6,445 bases of DNA from Terriglobia bacterium (GTDB lineage: Bacteria > Acidobacteriota > Terriglobia > UBA7540): positions 1 to 6,445 of the forward strand of contig JAIQGB010000260.1 in assembly GCA_020072905.1 (NCBI GenBank), given 5' to 3'. The notes under the pieces are model-generated. The model searched no databases, was not told the DNA's origin, and worked only from the letters and a program-made list of their open reading frames with translations. The first letter of the stretch is position 1. Each line of letters opens with the position of its first letter. Position numbers and translations under genes: made by a program. This document shows, in pieces, positions 1-5,186 of this stretch.

Positions 1-883
1 GACGTGGCGGGCGAAACCTCGAAGCCACGCCCGAAGCCGCCTGGATAGAGCGCAAGATCCCCTCTATTCGTGGAAATAGGATGGCGGTAGCGCTGACGTA
101 GTCATGTTCGAGAAACTTGTCCAGTGCATGCCCAAGCAGAGGGAAATGCGGTTGAAGCAGAGCAGCCTCCGCCCATCTTTCTCTCATCTGGGGTGCGTTT
201 GAACGAATTGCGTCAGCAACAGACTTCAGGTGTGTATCGACGCTTGAGCCAGCTCTTACAGCGGCTACGATTTGTCGCACGATCCGCTTAGGCAGTGTGA
301 CGAACGGAAACCACCCTTGTTGAAAAAGGACGTTCCACTGAGGTTCATCCAACTTGAAGATCCCTTGATTCATGAGATATGCGAAGAGCGAACCCAGTAC
401 CTTCCATAAGTCGTAGTCCCGCACCCCCCCGGTGGGCCCAAGAGGAGTGAGGTCAAAGAAGAGTCCCTTCCGCCAACCCGAAGAAAACACGCACACAACG
501 GCAGCCTCACGCGGCACCTCGACACCCCGGAAAACGAGGCTGTCGATATCGATTATGTCATCCTCTCGGACCGGTTCGCCGGCCTGCATTGATCTAGCAA
601 AGCGAGCGTGCAGGACGAGATTGCATTCATTTATGTAGATCTCGCCGTGCAGGTCACGATGAACGATTGCGAGCATATGCTCGACGGAAGATGGACTGAC
701 CCTTGCGTTTGGTGGTAGCAGGGCGAGGACCTCTGATGGGAACCCCTCGAGCCGAGAGATGAACAATTCTCCATCCTCGGATGAGGTGAACTCCCGCACA
801 ACGACCCTCAGGGATTCGCCGGGCTCAGCTTTATCCAAGCTGTACCCAGCGGGGGCAAGTTTGAGCTTTATCTGATGAGGCAT
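1..883 (-). CDS. Hypothetical protein, 3' end cut off by the window edge
   Basis: From an ATG at 883 the minus strand stays open for 294 codons to the left edge with no stop, so the C-terminus is missing. The protein begins MPHQIKLKLAPAGYSLDKAE. An in-frame TAG at 911-913 and no ATG, GTG or TTG between it and 883 make this the best start, although there is no good Shine-Dalgarno close to it. The product looks soluble: a mixed N-terminal half (residues 1-155), then a helical part with QQGWFPF at 188-194 and, at 260-278, a stretch reading HDYVSATAILFPRIEGILR. That last stretch resembles the lead-in to C-terminal HEPN-like/DUF4209-type domains in some hypothetical proteins, but the diagnostic RxxxxH would lie beyond the edge, so this is only a guess. 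Codons such as ATA, AGA, CTA and CCA are commoner than in the division genes, which suggests acquired DNA. It lies 107 nt downstream of a toxin-antitoxin operon on the same strand. Function unknown; an uninterrupted frame of this length with protein-like composition makes it a real gene. Confidence 0.82.
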   Translation of the reverse strand, partial: MPHQIKLKLAPAGYSLDKAEPGESLRVVVREFTSSEDGELFISRLEGFPSEVLALLPPNARVSPSSVEHMLAIVHRDLHGEIYINECNLVLHARFARSMQAGEPVREDDIIDIDSLVFRGVEVPREAAVVCVFSSGWRKGLFFDLTPLGPTGGVRDYDLWKVLGSLFAYLMNQGIFKLDEPQWNVLFQQGWFPFVTLPKRIVRQIVAAVRAGSSVDTHLKSVADAIRSNAPQMRERWAEAALLQPHFPLLGHALDKFLEHDYVSATAILFPRIEGILRSIQAASGVASRFRPPR

Positions 884-907
884 GCGATGTTCAATCCGGG
901 CGCGTTG

Positions 908-923
908 CCACTAGCGCCAGTGG
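908..923. promoter_or_regulatory. Imperfect 16-bp dyad upstream of the left-edge gene
   Basis: The sequence CCACTAGCGCCAGTGG is a palindrome at 14 of 16 positions, with 5-bp perfect arms around a GCGC-like centre. It lies 25-40 nt upstream of the ATG at 883. Position and symmetry fit a repressor-type operator or a small hairpin. No regulator is identified and chance is possible. Confidence 0.25.
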
Positions 924-960
924 AGTCTCCTTTGAGCCCTTTATTCTACGCTGAGGGGCG

Positions 961-987
961 CATACATGGCGCTTTTTGCCATGTGTG
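961..987 (-). terminator. Hairpin just after the toxin gene, possible weak terminator
   Basis: ACATGGC at 964-970 pairs perfectly with GCCATGT at 978-984 across a 7-nt loop. The stem can extend to 10 positions (961-987) with one mismatch on the minus strand. It begins 4 nt past the toxin stop codon, the right place to end or protect the toxin-antitoxin mRNA. There is no T-run after the stem on the minus strand, so a classical intrinsic terminator is not shown; an mRNA 3'-end stabiliser is equally possible. Confidence 0.35.
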
Positions 988-990
988 TGG

Positions 991-1275
991 CTACGGTTCT
1001 TTGCGTTGCGCGGCGTGCCAGATGGTATTGATGGTGACGCGATTGCCGCGCACTCGGTAGAGGACGATATAGGGAGTCCCGCCGATAACCAATTCTCGAA
1101 TTCCGGGCTCGGCGCCGGCTCGGCCCAAATGCGGGTGATGTCGCAGCGCTTCGACGACCGCCACGATGCGCGTGGCGAGTCGCTCTGCGGCGACGGGATT
1201 ATCGAGCGCCACGTAAGCCCGGATTTCCTCGAGCCGCGCTCGCGCGAGCGGCGACCAGAGGATTTCTACCGGCAC
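991..1275 (-). CDS. RelE/ParE-family toxin of a type II toxin-antitoxin pair
   Basis: A 94-residue protein starting on GTG (bases 1275-1273) and ending with TAG at 991-993. The start is chosen because a GAGG lies 4 nt upstream and the family fold begins at once with VEILWSPLARARLEEI. The order of elements fits the RelE/ParE superfamily: beta strand 1 (2-7), two helices containing ARLEEIRAYV and AAERLATRIV, LGR at 50-52, GIRELVI at 58-64, then strands with YIVLYRV (69-75) and INTIWHAAQR (82-91). Length is typical. ParE relatives poison DNA gyrase, whereas RelE relatives cut mRNA on the ribosome. The sequence looks closer to ParE, since it lacks an obvious RelE-type catalytic set, but the target cannot be settled here. 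The gene overlaps the upstream antitoxin gene by 10 nt, so translation is probably coupled and antitoxin is made first. Confidence 0.88.
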   Translation of the reverse strand: MPVEILWSPLARARLEEIRAYVALDNPVAAERLATRIVAVVEALRHHPHLGRAGAEPGIRELVIGGTPYIVLYRVRGNRVTINTIWHAAQRKEP

Positions 1276-1571
1276 AAAGCCTCGTCGTCATGCGTCTTGC
1301 CGCAGACGCATTTGGGCGGCGGCAACTCGCGGTCGGTGCCCCAGGAAAGGAGCCAGGCCTTCATGTCCCGGTGCTTGATATAATGGCCGCCTTTCACTTG
1401 ACGGTCCGCCTGGCGAATTTCGGCCAGCATCTTTTCCTGGTCGGTTACATAGGACTCCACCGCATCGGAAATCAAAAAGTTCGAGCTCCGGCCGGAGGCT
1501 TTGGCGAGCTTTGCCAGCCTTTTCTTAATTTCCGGTTTCAACCGAATGCTAAACGTCGCTGTGTTCTCCAT
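1266..1571 (-). CDS. Ribbon-helix-helix antitoxin with a Cys/His tail
   Basis: A 101-residue protein from ATG at 1571, with an alternative in-frame GTG at 1577. It opens with a ribbon-helix-helix DNA-binding unit of the CopG/RelB kind: strand ATFSIRL (5-11), a basic helix with KPEIKKRLAKLAKASGRS, then SNFLISDAVESYV. The middle and C-terminal part, with VKGGHYIKH and MKAWLLSWGTDRELPPP, matches what antitoxins of ParE/RelE partners use to wrap the toxin. The 10-nt overlap with the downstream toxin gene confirms the pairing. As in such families, the dimer probably binds its own promoter and represses the operon, more strongly with toxin bound. Unusual is the extra tail after the PPP motif, which carries Cys88, Cys90, His94 and Cys100, a possible metal site. 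ATG 1571 is preferred because the predicted transcript begins exactly there; no Shine-Dalgarno is visible for either start. Confidence 0.88.
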   Translation of the reverse strand: MENTATFSIRLKPEIKKRLAKLAKASGRSSNFLISDAVESYVTDQEKMLAEIRQADRQVKGGHYIKHRDMKAWLLSWGTDRELPPPKCVCGKTHDDEALCR

Positions 1572-1577
1572 AAACAC

Positions 1578-1586
1578 ATTCTAGCA
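1578..1586 (-). promoter_or_regulatory. Extended -10 promoter for the toxin-antitoxin operon
   Basis: Read on the minus strand the site is TGCTAGAAT, i.e. TG-N-TAGAAT, an extended -10 element for the main sigma factor. No convincing -35 hexamer is present, which extended -10 promoters tolerate. If the last T is at -7, transcription would start at base 1571, the A of the antitoxin ATG, giving a leaderless mRNA. This is pattern-based inference. Confidence 0.4.
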
Positions 1587-1606
1587 CAAGAAATGGGTTA
1601 AAGTTT

Positions 1607-1691
1607 GTAGCCACGGCACGATTCTTGTGCCATGGGTTCGTAGCGCGTGAAAAGGCAAAAGCCCACGGCATAAACGGCATGCCGTGGCTAC
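1607..1691. repeat. REPIN-like element: two inverted 32-nt palindromic units
   Basis: The ends are a perfect 12-bp inverted repeat: GTAGCCACGGCA at 1607-1618 and TGCCGTGGCTAC at 1680-1691. Each end belongs to a 32-nt unit (1607-1638, and 1660-1691 in reverse orientation) separated by 21 nt. Oriented alike, the units share the first 12 nt exactly, then 9 variable nt, then 9 of 11 nt (TGCCRTGGGYT). Each unit folds alone: CCACGGCAC/GTGCCATGG (1611-1635, one mismatch) and CCACGGCAT/ATGCCGTGG (1663-1687, perfect), both with 7-nt loops. Constant arms, variable loops and an inverted pair are the layout of REP doublets (REPIN/BIME). It sits in the gap after the ahr stop codon and before the antitoxin promoter, where it could also protect the ahr mRNA 3' end. 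Dispersal elsewhere in the genome is inferred, not seen. Confidence 0.7.
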
Positions 1692-1714
1692 CACTGCGCA
1701 TGCGCGAACGAAAG

Positions 1715-2722
1715 TCAGTTCACTAGCACAATGCGATAGCGCGCCTGATTGGACCGGAGGCGATCTACGGCCTCGTTGACCCGGGCCATGGGGAAGCGCT
1801 CCGTCATGGGCAGGATGCCGTTGCGCGCCGAGAACTCGAGCATCTCGCGGATTGTTGAGGGGCTGCCAATGGGGCTTCCGAACACGGAGCGATTGCCCAG
1901 GATCAATGGAAAAGTCGGCAGGCGGACGTCGCTCGGCGGCGCGCCGACGATGCAGAGCTTGCCCTTTGGTCTGACGGCGTTCAGGTAATCCCCCCAATTC
2001 AAGTCGGCGGACACAGTCGAGATGATGAAGTCGAACGTGCTCGCGGCTTTCTCCACGGCCCCGGCCTCCCGGGTATTGATGAAATGGTGCGCGCCCAGGC
2101 GTCGAGCCTCTGCTTCCTTGTCCGGCGAAGTCGAGAACGCCGTCACCTCGCAGCCAAAGGCATGCGCATACTGGACCGCCAGATGGCCGAGGCCCCCCAG
2201 CCCGACGACGCCCACGTGCATGGCGGGGCGCACGACCTGCGCGAGCGGTGAGTAGACAGTGGTACCCCCACAAAGCAGCGGAGCGGCGCGCTCGGAATCC
2301 AGGCTCTCCGGAATGGAGAACACGAAACGGCCGTCGACCCGTATGGCGCTGGCATAACCGCCGTAACCGTGTGTGCAGGTGCCTCTCCAATTCGAACAGA
2401 GGTTTTCATCTCCACGCAGGCAGTAAAAGCACTCGCCGCAGGAGCCGGCTTCCCAGCCCACTCCCACGCGCTGGCCTTCCCGGAAGCTTTTGACGGCGGA
2501 ACCGAGCCGCGTCACGGTCCCAACGATTTCGTGGCCGGGAACCAGGGGGTACTGGGTGAATCCCCAGTCGTTCGCGAGGAGATGGAGGTCGCTGTGACAG
2601 ATACCGCAATGGGAGATCGCGATCTCCACCTGAACGGGTGGCAATTCCGGCGGCTGCGGCTCGTATTCGAAGGGCTCGAGGGGCATACTCGGACCGTGTG
2701 CAGCGTACGCTTGAATCTTCAT
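1715..2722 (-). CDS. ahr: Zinc-dependent aldehyde reductase / alcohol dehydrogenase, Ahr (YjgB) type
   Basis: A 335-residue cytoplasmic medium-chain dehydrogenase/reductase, close in length to E. coli Ahr and alike along its whole length (for example WGFTQYPLVPGHE, PLLCGGTTV, ARYRIVL near the end). The catalytic zinc ligands are Cys42 (CGICHSD), His64 (GHE) and Cys151 (LLCGG). The structural zinc site is complete: Cys95, Cys98, Cys101 and Cys109. The Rossmann nucleotide-binding loop is GLGGLG at 174-179. Ser197 in AFSTSPDKE stands where NAD enzymes carry Asp, which favours NADPH. Family members reduce a range of aldehydes to alcohols, so detoxification or aldehyde turnover is likely; the natural substrate is unknown. 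The ATG at 2722 has AGAGGAG 8 nt upstream. It appears monocistronic: a REPIN-like element follows, and the next upstream gene is divergent. A cinnamyl-alcohol-dehydrogenase-like specificity is the main alternative. Confidence 0.93.
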   Translation of the reverse strand: MKIQAYAAHGPSMPLEPFEYEPQPPELPPVQVEIAISHCGICHSDLHLLANDWGFTQYPLVPGHEIVGTVTRLGSAVKSFREGQRVGVGWEAGSCGECFYCLRGDENLCSNWRGTCTHGYGGYASAIRVDGRFVFSIPESLDSERAAPLLCGGTTVYSPLAQVVRPAMHVGVVGLGGLGHLAVQYAHAFGCEVTAFSTSPDKEAEARRLGAHHFINTREAGAVEKAASTFDFIISTVSADLNWGDYLNAVRPKGKLCIVGAPPSDVRLPTFPLILGNRSVFGSPIGSPSTIREMLEFSARNGILPMTERFPMARVNEAVDRLRSNQARYRIVLVN

Positions 2723-2730
2723 GCAGGTTT

Positions 2731-2737
2731 CTCCTCT
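2731..2737 (-). promoter_or_regulatory. Ribosome binding site of ahr
   Basis: Minus strand AGAGGAG ends 8 nt before the ATG at 2722. It is a near-consensus Shine-Dalgarno and fixes that start. Confidence 0.8.
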
Positions 2738-2826
2738 GGTTTATCGAGGTATTCCGTTGTCGGCTCGCGGCGAGCGAGTATCCTCTGGGATTTTCGTTTG
2801 GATTTCCCGAACGACCTGCAACATAC

Positions 2827-2838
2827 ACCCGCGCGGGT
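2827..2838. promoter_or_regulatory. Perfect 12-bp palindrome in the ahr/PilZ divergent region
   Basis: ACCCGCGCGGGT is identical on both strands. It lies 104 nt upstream of the ahr start and about 140 nt upstream of the PilZ gene, in non-coding DNA between divergent genes. It could be an operator for a dimeric regulator, but the alternating GC core makes chance plausible. I could not find a convincing -35/-10 pair for ahr beside it. Confidence 0.25.
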
Positions 2839-2918
2839 CGGCGTGCAACGGTTCATAGGAAGGGTAGCGTTGCCCTCGAACCCCGCAGTCCCTAACGGGC
2901 AGAAAAAACCACACCCGT

Positions 2919-2945
2919 AAAAAACCAAGCCGTACTGCGCGCTTG
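2919..2945 (-). terminator. Weak terminator-like hairpin against readthrough from the ftsZ side
   Basis: On the minus strand CAAGC (2945-2941) pairs with GCTTG (2930-2926) over a 10-nt loop and is followed by G and then six T (2924-2919). The stem is only 5 bp, so efficiency is doubtful. Its position would stop leftward transcripts from the division operon that ran antisense through the PilZ gene, before they reach ahr. It overlaps the -35 of the PilZ-gene promoter. Confidence 0.25.
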
Positions 2946-2971
2946 CGTTTAGGCAGTCAGAGAGCTACACT
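2943..2971 (+). promoter_or_regulatory. Sigma70-like promoter of the PilZ gene
   Basis: TTGCGT at 2943-2948, a 17-nt spacer and TACACT at 2966-2971 make a good match to the TTGACA-17-TATAAT consensus. Counting seven bases on puts the start of transcription near 2978, 2 nt before the ATG at 2980. The message would then be practically leaderless, in agreement with the lack of a Shine-Dalgarno before that ATG. Confidence 0.5.
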
Positions 2972-2979
2972 CGCGGCCG

Positions 2980-3753
2980 ATGCGCGAACGTCGCCAAGTT
3001 CCCCGCTACCAACTGGGGCTGCCAGCCATGTTGCACCCCTCCGGAGAAATGGTCGGGACGAAGGTGATCGTTGAGGTGATCAGCGTCCAAGGTTGTACCC
3101 TGGAGGGCGTAGAGGGACTAGACTCTGGCAGGAAATGCGAGTTGTACATTTCCTGGCGTGGTGCCGAAATCGGGGTCGAAGCCCAGGTTGTTTCGAAGGC
3201 AGCGACGGGAAAAGTGGGGCTGAAGTTCCTCACCATCGATAAAGACATCCGGAAGCGCCTGACCGACCTTTGCGACACGCTCCGAACCGAGTCGCTCTCA
3301 TCCCCTCTGGAAAGGGAAACGGACAAATCTCTCGCGGACTCCGCAGCCGAGCGGCAACCGACTCTTGCCGCCAAGCCGCCGGCGACCGCCCCTTCTGCCC
3401 CGGCGCGGGGGCGCGAGCGCCGTCGCGTTCCCCGTTATGTCAGCGAGCTGCGGGCTCACCTCCTGGACCCCGCCACCGGAGAAACTTCGCGCGTCCGACT
3501 CGTTACCCTCTCCGTGCTGGGCGGCTGCCTCGAAGGCTCGGAACTCCCCTCGGCCGGGCAGTACTACGCGGTGAGTATCGTATGGGAAGGCAAGCCTCTG
3601 TGCATGTCGGCCGAAGTCGTCTGGAACAGTAAGGGAAAGCAAGTAGGCCTGAGGTTCGCACCCCTCGACACGGAAACGGAGAATCTGTTGAGGCGAATCT
3701 GCTCCAACCTGCGGATTCAGCCCATGGCGCCGCTACCCCCTGAGCCCCGATAG
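2980..3753 (+). CDS. Protein with two tandem PilZ-like domains
   Basis: A 257-residue soluble protein with no signal peptide or membrane segment. It carries two PilZ-like domains (about 1-105 and 144-247) joined by a Pro/Ala/Ser-rich linker (about 106-143). Each domain opens with the same motif, RERRQVPRY at 2-10 and RERRRVPRY at 145-153, giving the RxxxR that grips cyclic di-GMP (Arg5/Arg9, Arg148/Arg152). Each ends its barrel with VGLKF or VGLRF. The second signature, (D/N)xSxxG, is only partly kept: VISVQG at 33-38 and TLSVLG at 176-181 keep Ser and Gly but replace the Asp/Asn. Cyclic di-GMP binding is therefore possible but unproven; the domains may instead mediate protein contacts. The start at the edge of the first RxxxR motif is supported by the promoter just upstream. 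The gene is convergent with ftsZ (159 nt between stops) and divergent from ahr. PilZ proteins usually act in motility, exopolysaccharide or surface attachment; which applies here is unknown. Confidence 0.85.
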   Translation: MRERRQVPRYQLGLPAMLHPSGEMVGTKVIVEVISVQGCTLEGVEGLDSGRKCELYISWRGAEIGVEAQVVSKAATGKVGLKFLTIDKDIRKRLTDLCDTLRTESLSSPLERETDKSLADSAAERQPTLAAKPPATAPSAPARGRERRRVPRYVSELRAHLLDPATGETSRVRLVTLSVLGGCLEGSELPSAGQYYAVSIVWEGKPLCMSAEVVWNSKGKQVGLRFAPLDTETENLLRRICSNLRIQPMAPLPPEPR

Positions 3754-3812
3754 GCAAACCTCGCCGCAAATCACACCGTACCCCGAATCCACCCTGAAGA
3801 CTGCAAGCCAAC

Positions 3813-3827
3813 CGGCGCCCCGCGCCG
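3813..3827 (+). terminator. Hairpin after the PilZ gene
   Basis: CGGCGC and GCGCCG form a 6-bp all-GC stem over a CCC loop, 60 nt past the PilZ stop codon in the gap between convergent genes. Only scattered T's follow (GTATTTGATTTT, from about 3842), so it is at best a weak intrinsic terminator. Confidence 0.3.
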
Positions 3828-3883
3828 CCTCCACAAGCTCAGTATTTGATTTTGAGAGACCGATCGGGGCGAGCACGGTGAGC

Positions 3884-3901
3884 GGGAGGACGGCGCCTCC
3901 C
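3884..3901 (-). terminator. Hairpin after ftsZ
   Basis: GGGAGG (3884-3889) and CCTCCC (3896-3901) form a 6-bp stem over a 6-nt loop, 11 nt past the ftsZ stop codon on the minus strand. No T-run follows in that direction, so termination is uncertain and 3'-end protection is possible. Confidence 0.3.
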
Positions 3902-3912
3902 TTGCCTTCGCG

Positions 3913-5091
3913 CTACTTCACTTCCGGCTTGCGGCGGCGGAGGAAGGCGGGGACGTCCAGGTCGTCCTCGGGAAGGTCTGTGGTGACATGCGTGACCCCG
4001 GTCTCGATGGGAAGCTTCTCTTTCTTGAGCAGGAGGCTTTTGACGGACTGCTGCGCGCTGCGCAAGGCCGGGGAAGGCCCGGTGCGCGGCCGCAAGCCAA
4101 TCTTCTCACCCTTGATTCCGGTAGCGATGACCGTGACGCGCACGGCGTCCTTCATCGCCTCGCTGTGGACCGCGCCGAAAATGATGTTGGCATTTTCCGC
4201 TGCGGCCCTCTGGACGATCGTGGAGGCCTCGTGAACCTCGTACAAGGTGAGCTTGTTCGAACCGGTGATGTTGAGCAGGATGCCCTGCGCACCGTTGATT
4301 GAAGCGTCCTCGAGCAAAGGGCTGGCGATGGCCCGATTGACGGCATCAATGGCCCGGTTCTCGCCGGTGGCCTCCGCCGTACCCATCACCGCATAGCCCA
4401 TGCCCTCCATGATGGTTTTGATGTCGGCAAAGTCGCGGTTGATGATCCCCGTAATGGTGATGATGTCGGAGATGCCCTGCACACCCTGGCGAAGAATGTC
4501 GTCGGCGATGCTGAACGCCTCAAAGAAGCTGGTGCCTTTATCCACGTATTGCATCAGTCGCTCGTTGGGGATGCAAATGACCGTGTCCACCGCTTCGCTG
4601 AGTTCCGCCAAGCCTTCTTCGGCCTGTTGCATGCGGCGCTTGCCTTCGAACGCGAAGGGTTTGGTCACCACGGCCACGGTGAGCGCGCCGAGTTCGCGGG
4701 CGAGACTGGCCACAATCGGAGCGCCGCCGGTACCGGTGCCCCCGCCCAAGCCGGCGGTGACGAAGACCATATCCGCGCCTTCCATGGCGTCAATGATCTT
4801 TGCGGTGTCTTCCAAAGCGGCGCGCCGGCCGATGTCAGGATTTGCCCCTGCGCCCAAGCCTTTGGTCAGCTTGGACCCGAGCTGGATCTTCACCGGCGCA
4901 TTGGAGACCTGCAAGGCTTGTACGTCCGTGTTGGCCACCACGAATTCGACTCCCTCGAGCTTGGCGGCGATCATGCGGTTTACGGCGTTGCCGCCGCCTC
5001 CCCCCACGCCGATCACCTTGATCTTGGCGCCGTGGCGCAACTCGTCGGAGAAACCCACCCGGATGCTCTCGTTTCCCTCATCGACTGCCAT
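3913..5091 (-). CDS. ftsZ: Cell division protein FtsZ
   Basis: A 392-residue tubulin-like GTPase that polymerises at midcell into the Z ring and recruits the division machinery. Visible landmarks: the glycine-rich T1 loop GVGGGGGNAVNRM (28-40), the tubulin signature GGGTGTG (116-122), and the T7 synergy loop NRDFAD (218-223), whose Asp220 and Asp223 complete GTP hydrolysis in the next subunit. A short variable linker follows (about 335-375), then the C-terminal peptide LDVPAFLRRR (378-387), which binds FtsA and other partners. All key residues are present and the length is usual. The ATG at 5091 is preferred over an in-frame GTG at 5097 because AAGGAG occupies 5102-5097, 5 nt before the ATG and overlapping the GTG. 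It is the last gene of the ftsQ-ftsA-ftsZ run. A 95-nt gap holding a large inverted repeat separates it from ftsA. Confidence 0.98.
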   Translation of the reverse strand: MAVDEGNESIRVGFSDELRHGAKIKVIGVGGGGGNAVNRMIAAKLEGVEFVVANTDVQALQVSNAPVKIQLGSKLTKGLGAGANPDIGRRAALEDTAKIIDAMEGADMVFVTAGLGGGTGTGGAPIVASLARELGALTVAVVTKPFAFEGKRRMQQAEEGLAELSEAVDTVICIPNERLMQYVDKGTSFFEAFSIADDILRQGVQGISDIITITGIINRDFADIKTIMEGMGYAVMGTAEATGENRAIDAVNRAIASPLLEDASINGAQGILLNITGSNKLTLYEVHEASTIVQRAAAENANIIFGAVHSEAMKDAVRVTVIATGIKGEKIGLRPRTGPSPALRSAQQSVKSLLLKKEKLPIETGVTHVTTDLPEDDLDVPAFLRRRKPEVK

Positions 5092-5096
5092 GCGCA

Positions 5097-5102
5097 CTCC
5101 TT
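5097..5102 (-). promoter_or_regulatory. Strong ribosome binding site of ftsZ
   Basis: AAGGAG with a 5-nt gap to the ATG at 5091. This contrasts with the weaker TTG start of ftsA and fits the much higher FtsZ than FtsA level generally seen in bacteria. It decides between two in-frame starts. Confidence 0.85.
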
Positions 5103-5109
5103 ATTGCAG

Positions 5110-5186
5110 GTGCCTGGTGTCGGGTGTCAGGTACCGGGGCCACAAGCATGGGCCTTTCCCGACACCTGACACCCGGCACCCGACAC
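5110..5186. repeat. Inverted pair of four-copy heptad arrays between ftsA and ftsZ
   Basis: On the plus strand four 7-nt units run head to tail at 5110-5137: GTGCCTG, GTGTCGG, GTGTCAG, GTACCGG. At 5159-5186 four more units of the same kind lie in opposite orientation; read on the minus strand from 5186 they are GTGTCGG, GTGCCGG, GTGTCAG, GTGTCGG. The arrays face each other in register, so the mRNA can fold into a stem of about 28 positions with few mismatches. GGCC (5138-5141) pairs with GGCC (5151-5154) near the tip, leaving a 9-nt loop. The outer end touches the ftsA stop codon and the other end lies 7 nt from the ftsZ Shine-Dalgarno. It could protect the ftsA message end, pause transcription or tune FtsZ synthesis; equally it may be a neutral repetitive element. 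Confidence 0.75.

Noticed and set aside
432..638. A 68-codon plus-strand frame within the left-edge gene
   Set aside because: It is opposite the longer 294-codon frame and rich in Ser/Arg/Thr with no domain.
943..948. TAGAAT (minus strand) as a -10 box for the left-edge gene
   Set aside because: There is no -35 at 16-18 nt and no TG extension, and it lies about 60 nt from the start codon; too weak to annotate.
1696..1705. 10-bp palindrome GCGCATGCGC downstream of ahr
   Set aside because: It is short, simple alternating sequence expected by chance, and is not part of the REPIN-like units.
1700..1710. The 11-mer ATGCGCGAACG, repeated at 2980-2990
   Set aside because: There is no similarity on either side of the match; it is probably chance in GC-rich DNA.
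1581..2390. A 269-codon frame on the minus strand in another phase of ahr
   Set aside because: It overlaps ahr in a different phase, is Arg-rich, and runs through the REPIN-like element; ahr explains the region.
2369..2920. A 183-codon plus-strand frame opposite the ahr 5' part
   Set aside because: It is antisense to ahr with no family resemblance.
2719..2928. A 69-codon minus-strand frame ending over the ahr start
   Set aside because: It overlaps the ahr start, shows no domain, has a start without a Shine-Dalgarno and covers the divergent promoter region. A leader peptide is conceivable but unsupported.
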